The notes under the pieces were generated by a model, which was not told the origin of the DNA, made no database searches, and saw only the letters and a program-made list of their open reading frames with translations. From an uncultured Selenomonadaceae bacterium (GTDB taxonomy: Bacteria > Bacillota > Negativicutes > Selenomonadales > Selenomonadaceae), in assembly GCA_905234395.1 (NCBI GenBank), contig CAJOHG010000009.1:1-52600 (forward strand): DNA of 52,600 nucleotides, given 5' to 3'. Positions 33,300-40,619 of this stretch are shown piece by piece. The stretch's first letter is position 1; each line of letters starts with the position of its first letter. Both the position numbers and the translations under genes were made by a program.

Positions 33300-33930
33300 T
33301 TGTCCCTTAGATTTCGCCTAAGATTTTGATGGTGCGCAGACTTTCGTCCTACCAACGACCTTGACCGACGCACAGAATCATTTTCTTTGCGTTGTAAATT
33401 TTTATGTACGGGTGATTCGCAGGCATGTTCGCAAGAAAATCTGTCGGTGAATTGTCTTACAGCACGGGATTCGGTCGACCGTTGAAGAAAAATTTTGCAT
33501 CATACACGCCCGACAACGATAACATTCCGCTAAAAAGTTCGGGACGCCGCAGAAAGACTGTAGGCGAGTGAAGTCCGCCGAGACTGCAACTTGCCCGAAG
33601 AATTCTTTTCGCGAATAAACTGCAAAACTTCTTCGATAATGTAGCGATAATAACTTCCCTGCCGCGCAACTCGCCAAATTTTGTCGCCGTAAACATTCAA
33701 CCGGGTTTCAATGTCAACGGTATCGACGCAGAAAAGTTGAATCGCCCCGCCGGCAAGAAAATCTTTCAGCGTGTCAATCATGCCGAAATTCTCGAAGTTG
33801 TTGTCGCTCATGGCGTCCTGCGCAGGAAAAATCAGTAACGGAACCCTTCGCTCTCCGTAAATTTTAATTGTCACGTTGCCGTCAAAGCCGTAAACTGTCC
33901 ATTTAGATTAGAGTGAAGAATCTGACCTGC
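33300..33930 (-). pseudogene. Broken esterase (alpha/beta hydrolase) gene
   Basis: The minus strand reads VYGFDGNVTIKIYGERRVPL, FENFGMIDTLKDFLAGG, IQLFCVDTVDIETRLN, then after a frameshift CSLGGLHSPTVFLRRPELF with LSLSGVYDAKFFF, and after further stops ANMPANHP and MILCVGQGRW. These are blocks of the putative esterase family with a degenerate nucleophile motif. At least one frameshift and several stops break it, so no product is expected. The neighbouring ATP-grasp relic is its usual partner. Confidence 0.7.
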
Positions 33931-34032
33931 GGATTTTCAATAATGAGCCGGATGTTGAATTTCAACAAATCCTTGCCATTGCCGTCCTCCGTGATAATAA
34001 ACCTTATCTTCCGATTGTTGCTTCTTGGCTTT

Positions 34033-34539
34033 TTATAGCCGGTCTAAAGCAGTCAAATCAATAAATTGTGGGACAATATCTGCAAACGAGCCGTCGGGCA
34101 TACGAAAGCCGCCGGGTATCGTGCCGAGTTCAATAAAGCCGAGCCGTTGATACAAATGTCGCGCGTGAATGTTCGTGGCGACAACCGCATTAAACTGCAA
34201 AATTCTAAAGCCGAATTCCTTCGCACGAGCAATGCAGTCTTTGACGATAATTTCGCCGATGTGTCGCCCGCGAACGTCCGAACGCACCGCATAACTTGCA
34301 TTTGAAATGTGACCGCATCGCCCGACGTTATTTGGGTGCAAAATGTACAACGCCAAAATTTCGCCGTCGTCGTCGACAGCCACGCCCGTGAACGATTGCG
34401 CCTTAAAAAATTCGTCGCCCGTAATTTCGTCGAGTTCGTCTTCTTGCGGAAAGGCAATGCCTTCGCGGACAATCTCGTTCCAAATTTTTATCGCGGCTTG
34501 CACATGCGCCGAATCATACGCCACAACTTTAATCGCCAT
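34033..34539 (-). CDS. GNAT family N-acetyltransferase
   Basis: A 168-residue GNAT protein. The acetyl-CoA loop is in VRSDVRGRHIGEIIV (about 88-102), followed by the NIHARHLYQRLGFIELG motif in the C-terminal half. The family acetylates amines or amino groups of small molecules or proteins; the substrate is unknown. ATG follows CAGGGAAA. It lies downstream of a structured non-coding element and next to a pseudogene region. It may be transcribed alone. Confidence 0.9.
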   Translation of the reverse strand: MAIKVVAYDSAHVQAAIKIWNEIVREGIAFPQEDELDEITGDEFFKAQSFTGVAVDDDGEILALYILHPNNVGRCGHISNASYAVRSDVRGRHIGEIIVKDCIARAKEFGFRILQFNAVVATNIHARHLYQRLGFIELGTIPGGFRMPDGSFADIVPQFIDLTALDRL

Positions 34540-34574
34540 TCAATTTCCCTGCTCTCTCAAAAAAATTTTTTGTT

Positions 34575-34737
34575 CTACTTTCTTTTGCGTGCCCAAAAGA
34601 AAGTAGCAAAGAAAAAGGCACCTCGCAGGGGCGTTCAGTCGTCATTGCCGCAACGTTAAGACTTTCATCAGTCGTAAGTGCCGGCAAACTTCGCGTCACG
34701 CTCAGTGGTGCCGGCGACCGCGCGTCCTTGCGCGGTC
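34575..34737. repeat. Structured non-coding element with two perfect hairpins
   Basis: CTACTTTCTTTT (34575-34586) pairs perfectly with AAAAGAAAGTAG (34595-34606). GACCGCGC (34716-34723) pairs perfectly with GCGCGGTC (34730-34737). GTGCCGGC occurs twice between them (34678 and 34709). Base composition differs from the neighbours. It fills the gap between the GNAT and ArnT-like genes and looks like a dispersed repeat, though only one copy is in the window. Confidence 0.5.
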
Positions 34738-34761
34738 TTTAATTTCTGCAACAGCAATATT

Positions 34762-36273
34762 TTATGACGGCATACGTAAAAAAATTTTGCTCCTAAGTTC
34801 GCGACGTTCACGCCCGTAAAAAATTTTTTCCGCCAATGATTCAAGTGCGCCCTGTTCAATTTCGCCGACAAGTTTCCACGTTCCCCGCGCATTGTCAAGA
34901 AAATTTTTCTCGTAATCGGCAGCAACGACCGCAAGAATTTTTTTATCGGCGGGCAACTCGTCAAACAGCATGAACGGCATCACGTTCTTGCTAGTCCAAC
35001 TCATTTTCTGCGGACGAATTTTATCGAAGTTCTCGCGCGTCTCAAGTCGGAAAATTTCTGCGCCGGTGTAAAAGACCAATGAGCCGGAATATTCTTTGCC
35101 GTGGCTGACGATGCAAGTGTTCGAGTCAATCAGCGGCAAAATCAGTTGAGCCTCGCGCCGCGCAGAATTGTCTTCGGTCAATGGCAACGCAACGAAATAC
35201 ATCAGCAACGGGAAGATTATCAACGCCGAAATTGCCGTGCCGACGAAAATTTTCCACCGATTGACGAAAAATCTTGCCACGAAAATTGCGGCGGGTATCA
35301 TTGCGGGCAAAGTGTACGTCACGTATTTTGTTGCGCATATTTGGAAAAAAATTACGACCGTCGCCGCCCAAACGATTAAAAATTTTTCGTGCATGTCAAA
35401 GATCGGCAAGCGACCTTCCTCAATGAAAAGTTCGACGCGCCGGAAAAATTTCTTCACTGCCGCCGGAATGAGCGGTATTGACCACGGGAGAAAGCCTACC
35501 GCGCAGATTAACGCGTAATAATACCAAACGTCCGTTTTGGGATATTCGGAGACTGTCGCGCGTAAAAAATTGTGCACGCCGAAAAAGTTCAAAAAAAATT
35601 CTTGCCCGTGAATCAAAGTCATCGGCAGATACCAGATTGAAACTATCGCCGCAAATACGAGCAACCTTTTCACGCTGAAGAGCTTGCGCAAATGTTTCAA
35701 GTCGCCCTGCCACGCGAGGAAGATTAAAATTATCAAGCCCGGCAAAAAAAATCCAATCGGACCTTTCGTCAAAACTGCGACTGCCGACGACGCGAACGAG
35801 ATCACATAAAATTTCGGTTGATTCGCGCGATAGGCGAGGAAGAAACTTATCAGCGTCGTCGAGAACATAAACATCAGCGTCATATCGGTTATCACGGCGT
35901 GCGCCAAATACCAATACTCCAAAGTCGTCGCGAGCATTATCGCCGCCGCAAAGCCGATTCGATTGTTGTAAAGTTTCGTGCCGAAAAAATACGTCAAAAA
36001 AAGTCCGAGCGTTGCGAAAATTGCCGGGAACAATCGCGAGGCAAATTCATTGACGCCGAAAATTTTATACGCAACCAAAAGTTCCCAATAGAACATTATC
36101 GGCTTGTCGTACCAGAAATTTCCGTAGATTCGCGGTGAGAGCCAATCGTCCGTCGCAAGCATTTCTTTTGCCGTCAACGCGTAGACTGATTCTGTCGGGT
36201 CGGTTATCGGGATGAGCCAACTTCCAAAAAAAAATAATATCAACGACACGATTAACAGAAAAATACAATTCAC
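34762..36273 (-). CDS. ArnT/PMT-like membrane glycosyltransferase
   Basis: A 503-residue polytopic protein with about 11-12 membrane segments. Its first loop holds the family signature DPTESVYALTAKEML, then WLSPRIYGNFWYDKPIMFYW, as in lipid A 4-amino-arabinose transferase ArnT and other dolichyl-mannose-type (GT83/GT39) enzymes that use undecaprenyl-phosphate sugars on the outer face of the inner membrane. The C-terminal 130 residues are soluble and periplasmic. The GTG at 36273 overlaps the stop of the LptD-like gene (GTGA), so the much longer frame upstream is rejected. It probably decorates lipid A or LPS; the sugar is unknown. Confidence 0.85.
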   Translation of the reverse strand: MNCIFLLIVSLILFFFGSWLIPITDPTESVYALTAKEMLATDDWLSPRIYGNFWYDKPIMFYWELLVAYKIFGVNEFASRLFPAIFATLGLFLTYFFGTKLYNNRIGFAAAIMLATTLEYWYLAHAVITDMTLMFMFSTTLISFFLAYRANQPKFYVISFASSAVAVLTKGPIGFFLPGLIILIFLAWQGDLKHLRKLFSVKRLLVFAAIVSIWYLPMTLIHGQEFFLNFFGVHNFLRATVSEYPKTDVWYYYALICAVGFLPWSIPLIPAAVKKFFRRVELFIEEGRLPIFDMHEKFLIVWAATVVIFFQICATKYVTYTLPAMIPAAIFVARFFVNRWKIFVGTAISALIIFPLLMYFVALPLTEDNSARREAQLILPLIDSNTCIVSHGKEYSGSLVFYTGAEIFRLETRENFDKIRPQKMSWTSKNVMPFMLFDELPADKKILAVVAADYEKNFLDNARGTWKLVGEIEQGALESLAEKIFYGRERRELRSKIFLRMPS

Positions 36274-37781
36274 CACGGTATAAACTCCCAGCGCACTTCC
36301 AATTTCTTTTTCTTGCCGCGCCAACGCAAATCGTGATACCAATAATAATCCACGTCGTCGACGCGGTGATTGTCGGCATCCCATTTCACGCCGACAACAA
36401 CGCGATCTTTTGGCGAGAGATAATAGCTGATGCCCGCCTGCAATTTGCGCGAGAAGTCGTCCGTATCAAAATTAAACACCGAATTTTTCGAGTTATTCTT
36501 GTTGTAAGAGTAGCCGACGTAAGCAGCAGTTCGCGGGTTGAATTCGCGTCCGAGCAAGATGTTGTAATGCATACCGCGCACAGTCGTATTGCCGTGCTTG
36601 ACGTTTTTGGCGTCGTCCTGCGTGATTTTGTAGCCGGTGCTCAGGAAAAGCAGATATTTATTGTCAATGACAATCGGGTCGTGGCTCAAGTTAAGTTCGT
36701 ATTCGTGATGAGTGCTTGTGACGGAATTTTGCCGCCAATGACCGAGTTCGGCGCGAAAACTGTAACCAATCGGCAAGCCGTCAATGTGATGCCCGTAACC
36801 GATTTCAAAGGACGGCTCCTTTTGAATCCAACGCGCGTCGCTGTCGTCGTAAAAACCGTATTTAAGCACGCCGTAAAAATTTCGGTTGCCGTAAACGACT
36901 TCGGCATTGCTGCGAACGCCTTTTTTGGTTTCGATGTGTGCGCCGATGTTCAAATCAAAATGCGGTGCCAAAGAAATTTCAAAGTTGTCGCGAACGTAAA
37001 CGCCGTGGTCTGAATTGTATCCGACGCGCGGAAAATAATTTTCGCCTTTCTCGCCGAGCTTGCTCTCTTCATAAGATTTTGAGCCGACGACTTTGCCTTT
37101 AATCCAAAATTTGACGTTGTACATTTTGATGACCTGTTCGGGCCAAATTTCCATGCGTTCCGCGCTCAAATGATAGTCGGGACTCTTCGCGCTGCATTTG
37201 GTCTGCGTGCCGTTATAAACGACGATGTGATCGGGATAAAACTCAAAACGTTTGCCAGTCAAATAATATTCGCCTGCTTTACCGCTTGCCTCGCCCATGG
37301 TACCGGTTTTCGTGCCGTAGTTGTAAACGGTCTTGTAGCCGTCAAGAGTGACACGCGGTGCTCCTTGCGTCAACTGCAGGACGTGCGCTTTATCTTCCAC
37401 TCGAACGACTTGCTCTTTAAGGTTGCCGGTAGCCTCTTCGCTCTGAAAACGATAGCCTTCAAGCTGAAGAATGTCGACTTTGCCCGTGGCAATGAATTCG
37501 CCGCTGCCGGAATAATAAACCAAATCATCGCCTTCAAATGCAACGGGAGTAGGTTCGCCGACCTTAGGTTCGTGCGGCAGACGTTCCTTGGCTTCGGCAA
37601 TGTCGGCAAGCAATTTCTCTTGTTCTTCGGTCAATTCCTGGTCGCGAGCTTCGCGCCGTCGATTCTCCACATAATTAAAAAATTCCGTGCCCGTGTCCGA
37701 TTTCGCCTCGTAAACAGCTTCAGCCGTCGATGTTAAACATAATGCGGCGGCAAGCGGCAAGACGCTCCAAATTTTTTTCAT
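36270..37781 (-). CDS. LptD-like LPS-assembly outer-membrane protein
   Basis: A 503-residue exported protein. A signal peptide (1-22, cut after TAEA) is followed by a charged coiled segment (30-70), an OstA/LptA-type beta-jellyroll (about 75-230; FEGDDLVYYSGSGEFIATGKVD) and a beta-barrel rich in alternating aromatic strands that ends in W, as outer-membrane barrels do. It is shorter than proteobacterial LptD (about 780). It inserts LPS into the outer leaflet. It is strong evidence for an outer membrane in this organism. Start ATG after GAGG. Second gene of a three-gene minus operon. Confidence 0.88.
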   Translation of the reverse strand: MKKIWSVLPLAAALCLTSTAEAVYEAKSDTGTEFFNYVENRRREARDQELTEEQEKLLADIAEAKERLPHEPKVGEPTPVAFEGDDLVYYSGSGEFIATGKVDILQLEGYRFQSEEATGNLKEQVVRVEDKAHVLQLTQGAPRVTLDGYKTVYNYGTKTGTMGEASGKAGEYYLTGKRFEFYPDHIVVYNGTQTKCSAKSPDYHLSAERMEIWPEQVIKMYNVKFWIKGKVVGSKSYEESKLGEKGENYFPRVGYNSDHGVYVRDNFEISLAPHFDLNIGAHIETKKGVRSNAEVVYGNRNFYGVLKYGFYDDSDARWIQKEPSFEIGYGHHIDGLPIGYSFRAELGHWRQNSVTSTHHEYELNLSHDPIVIDNKYLLFLSTGYKITQDDAKNVKHGNTTVRGMHYNILLGREFNPRTAAYVGYSYNKNNSKNSVFNFDTDDFSRKLQAGISYYLSPKDRVVVGVKWDADNHRVDDVDYYWYHDLRWRGKKKKLEVRWEFIPW

Positions 37782-37784
37782 CCG

Positions 37785-38840
37785 TCAATCCTCGTCGATT
37801 ATCTCAATAATTTCTCCGTCTTGAACGTCAAGCTTTTTATCCGCGTCGGCAGTCGGCTCAACGGTTTTATCAGCGGGCGTATCAACTTCTTCGGGTTGAG
37901 CGGTCATCTCTTCAAGAGAAATACCGCCTTCGCCGTCCTCGCGCACGCCATAAACGACAATCGGAACTTTAACTTGAACATAAAGCTCCACGCCCGCAGG
38001 CAGGTCGATATTTTTTCCGCGAATGAAAACTTGCTCAATGTCTTTGTTTTTGCCTGAAAAAGTTTTGCCGATGAGACTAAGTCCGCGAGCCATTTCGTTG
38101 ACTTCCATTTCATCTTGCGCCTCAATGCCGACAAAAGTTTGAACTTGTTGCCCGTCAATGGTCTTGAGCGTGTGAAAATCCGTTTCGATTTTGCCGTTGC
38201 TGAAAATATTTTTCGCGCGAACGACTCTGGTGATTGTGCCTTCACCGGGCAAACCTTTCGCGAAGACAAGGCATCCGTCGATAAAAACATCTTCGACGAC
38301 GCGGACGGGAATTGTGTCGCCTTCAAGCATTGCCTTTGAGCTGACGGGAATGATTGTCTCAACTTTAACCAACGCATTTTCGGGAATTTGAACTTGCGCT
38401 ATCGGCAGAATTTCTTGACCGTAAGAGGCTTTGGCAAGTGCGCGAATTCTCTCGTTGAAAGTGCCCGCCGTCGGTTGTCCGATGATTTGATTCTCCAGCG
38501 CAGAGAGTCGAGTTTTGATGCCGCCGCTTGCAATTTCGCGATTGGCATTCCACTCCAGCGCGTTGATTTTGGCAAGAATGCTCGGCGCGGCGTCGTTGTT
38601 GTAAAGGATGTCGTAAATCGCTTCAATGCGTGCGTTCATGTTGCCGTTCATGTTCCTGCCGCTGAAGTCTTTTTCAAGGCGACTGATTCTGTCGAGAAGT
38701 GCGCCGCTCTGTTCGCCGCCGTAAGTGTCAGTTTCAATCTTTATCAATTTGGCATTGGCAGATTCGTCCGATGCCGCGTTTGCAGAAAACGTAACCGCCA
38801 TCAACAAGACGATTATCGCCAAAAATTTTTTCCAACTCAT
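37785..38840 (-). CDS. Secreted/periplasmic protein of unknown function preceding lptD-like gene
   Basis: A 351-residue protein with a signal peptide (1-22, FSANAA). Residues 30-140 hold repeats of a short helical unit (IETDTYGGEQSGALLDRISRL, AKINALEWN, GTFNERIRALAKASYG). Residues 150-300 are beta-rich (VETIIPVSSKAMLEGDTIPV, GCLVFAKGLPGEGTITRV) and resemble conjugal TrbI/periplasmic-type domains only loosely. The tail is acidic and low in complexity. Its stop is 3 nt before the LptD-like start, so the two are co-transcribed and probably work together in envelope assembly. I cannot name the family. Confidence 0.8.
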   Translation of the reverse strand: MSWKKFLAIIVLLMAVTFSANAASDESANAKLIKIETDTYGGEQSGALLDRISRLEKDFSGRNMNGNMNARIEAIYDILYNNDAAPSILAKINALEWNANREIASGGIKTRLSALENQIIGQPTAGTFNERIRALAKASYGQEILPIAQVQIPENALVKVETIIPVSSKAMLEGDTIPVRVVEDVFIDGCLVFAKGLPGEGTITRVVRAKNIFSNGKIETDFHTLKTIDGQQVQTFVGIEAQDEMEVNEMARGLSLIGKTFSGKNKDIEQVFIRGKNIDLPAGVELYVQVKVPIVVYGVREDGEGGISLEEMTAQPEEVDTPADKTVEPTADADKKLDVQDGEIIEIIDED

Positions 38841-38921
38841 TGCGATTACCTCCGCCGATAAATTCTTTACCGCCGATTATAGCAGGTATTTGATAATTTC
38901 TGCAACGCCCCTAAAAATTTC

Positions 38922-38950
38922 TTGCAAGCCGCCGATAAATATTGTAGAAT
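38922..38950 (+). promoter_or_regulatory. Promoter of the FliD-like gene
   Basis: TTGCAA (38922-38927) and TAGAAT (38945-38950) with a 17-nt spacer, 24 nt before the ATG. The envelope operon on the other strand starts from the same 134-nt gap. Confidence 0.65.
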
Positions 38951-38974
38951 CAAATTTCAAGGAAGGTGATTAAA

Positions 38975-39781
38975 ATGGCAAACATCAATCCATTGGGCAG
39001 CGCACTTTACAACACGAACTACCTTTTCGGCGCGAACAATGATAAGCAGGATTCGATTGCCAAACTCTGGAGCGGTTACAGTTCCTATCAATCCAACGCG
39101 CAAACTTCACTCGCGGGCTTGACGGAAATTAACACCAATCTCAAAGCCGTGCTTGCCAGCTACGACGACGCCAAGAACGCGTTCAACTCCGAATTCAAGG
39201 ATAATATGGAAACGTTGTCCGCCTCTGCCGACAAACTCAAAGGCTACAATTTCAAAGTCGAAAGTGAAGGCGCGATAACCAACACGACTTCAACCGACGA
39301 CAAAGGCGTCACTACCACGACGACGACTTACAGCAAAGATTTGCAGGCGGCTCTCGACACCGTTAAAGGTTTTGTTGAAGATTACAACGGCACGGTGAAA
39401 TTTTTCGGCGAATATTCTTCCGTGTCCAAACGTATCGAACAAATGGCAACGACTTTCGGCGACACGACTTACAACAGAAATTTGTCTTCAATCGGCTTGA
39501 CGGCTAACAGCGACGGCTCATTGACCATCAACGAGGAAAAACTTGCAAATGCCATTGTCAACGATCCCGACAAAGTTTCAAGCATTTTGGGCAAAGACGG
39601 ACTTGCGGGCAAAGCTGAAGATCACATCAGTTTCGCAAACAGTCAAGCCGATAAACTTTTCCCGACCGCCGAAAAAATGTTGGGCAGTCAACTTGAAACT
39701 GCCGCGATTTACACGGGCAGTGCTTATCGCAACATGAGCGCACTTCAAAACGTCGGCAGCCTTCTCAACATGATGTTCTAA
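38975..39781 (+). CDS. Short FliD-like (flagellar cap C-terminal domain) protein
   Basis: A 268-residue protein. Its C-terminal half carries the flagellar hook-associated protein 2 C-terminal signature (YNRNLSSIGLTANSDGSLTI, NDPDKVSSILG), and the centre has a KDLQAALDTVKGFVEDYNGTV helix as in FliD. It lacks the long N-terminal FliD domain (typical FliD exceeds 400 residues), and no flagellar gene neighbours it. A threonine-rich linker (TTSTDDKGVTTTTTTYS) interrupts it. ATG 38975 follows GGAAGGTG, and it has its own promoter and terminator. It may be an exported filament-related or adhesive protein; role unknown. Confidence 0.75.
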   Translation: MANINPLGSALYNTNYLFGANNDKQDSIAKLWSGYSSYQSNAQTSLAGLTEINTNLKAVLASYDDAKNAFNSEFKDNMETLSASADKLKGYNFKVESEGAITNTTSTDDKGVTTTTTTYSKDLQAALDTVKGFVEDYNGTVKFFGEYSSVSKRIEQMATTFGDTTYNRNLSSIGLTANSDGSLTINEEKLANAIVNDPDKVSSILGKDGLAGKAEDHISFANSQADKLFPTAEKMLGSQLETAAIYTGSAYRNMSALQNVGSLLNMMF

Positions 39782-39817
39782 AGCAAAAGTTTCATCAAGC
39801 GATGACGGAAACAAAAA

Positions 39818-39848
39818 ATGCTCGTCGAAGTCGGCGGGCGTTTTTTTT
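39818..39848 (+). terminator. Rho-independent terminator of the FliD-like gene
   Basis: GCTCGTCG pairs with CGGCGGGC (G-T pairs included) around AAGT, followed by eight T. Confidence 0.85.
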
Positions 39849-39866
39849 GGAAAGCGGGCAACTCAA

Positions 39867-40379
39867 ATGATAAGAGACCTTGCAAGGAAATTGGCGGCGT
39901 TCACAGAGTTCGTTGACTGCGTTTTGGCGGAAGCTGAATTTTGTCGCGGAACGTTCACTTCGGGCGCACAAGTCGTAAAAATTCATTCGGCAATGGCAAT
40001 CGTGCGGGCGACCACTTCAGAGGCGGAATTAACCGTCAAGCTTATTCGTCCGCGTTCGACGATAACTGCGGCAGTCGGCAGTCGAATTCAATCGTCGGAA
40101 AAAATTTGGCGGGTATTCACGGCGTCGGAAGTCTTCGAGTTCGCGGACGCAGTCGGTGACGCTAATAAGATTCACAAGCTCAATCCGCCGATTGTGCCGG
40201 GACTTTTGCTTATGGAAACGTTGTTGACCTGCGCGGACTTTGCGGCGTGTCGATCAATCAAGCTCAAGTTCAAAAATTTCATCACGGCGGGCGAACCGTT
40301 GACTTTAAGAAATTTCGGCGGCAGATTTGAAATTTACAGCGCGGGCGTCCGCAAAGGAATCATCAGCGCACAACTTTAA
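39867..40379 (+). CDS. MaoC-like hotdog-fold protein with unidentified N-terminal half
   Basis: A 170-residue protein. The C-terminal half (about 80-170) is a hotdog dehydratase-like domain: VFTASEVFEFADAVGDANKI with the catalytic-type Asp and His (GDANKIH), then PPIVPGLLLMETLL and a KLKFKNFITAGEPLTL strand pair. The N-terminal 75 residues are not recognised. MaoC/R-hydratase members hydrate enoyl-CoA or enoyl-ACP; the substrate here is unknown. The ribosome site is weak (GGAAAG). Its stop overlaps, in the ancestral junction, the convergent decarboxylase by 17 nt, and its last 68 nt are duplicated downstream. Confidence 0.7.
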   Translation: MIRDLARKLAAFTEFVDCVLAEAEFCRGTFTSGAQVVKIHSAMAIVRATTSEAELTVKLIRPRSTITAAVGSRIQSSEKIWRVFTASEVFEFADAVGDANKIHKLNPPIVPGLLLMETLLTCADFAACRSIKLKFKNFITAGEPLTLRNFGGRFEIYSAGVRKGIISAQL

Positions 40380-40465
40380 TCGTCGTCAATGTCGAATCAA
40401 CCGCTCCGACAACTCGTCCGCCTGAAATTTTTTCGCGTTAAATCAACTTGACAATCGCATCGGAC
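40312..40465. repeat. Tandem duplication at a convergent junction, copy 1
   Basis: A 154-nt unit containing the true 3' end of the MaoC-like gene on plus and a decayed 3' end of the decarboxylase gene on minus. The next 154 nt repeat it. The first 78 nt are identical in both copies; the remaining 76 differ at 7 positions. The decarboxylase end in this copy has a Q-to-stop change (TAA) and E-to-K and I-to-V changes, so it is a relic. Confidence 0.88.
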
Positions 40466-40619
40466 ATTTCGGCGGCAGATTTGAAATTTACAGCGCGGGC
40501 GTCCGCAAAGGAATCATCAGCGCACAACTTTAATCGTCGTCAACGTCGAATCAACCGCTCCGATAACTCGTCCGCCTGAAATTTTTTCGCGTTGAATCAA
40601 CTCGACAATCGCGTCCGAA
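40466..40619. repeat. Tandem duplication at a convergent junction, copy 2
   Basis: The second unit holds the functional 3' end of the decarboxylase gene (minus strand, stop at 40517) and a promoterless 68-nt copy of the MaoC-like gene end (plus strand). Confidence 0.88.

Noticed and set aside
34668..34964. 98-codon minus-strand frame over the ArnT-like gene end and the hairpin element
   Set aside because: Out of frame with the ArnT-like gene and runs through the structured repeat; no ribosome site.
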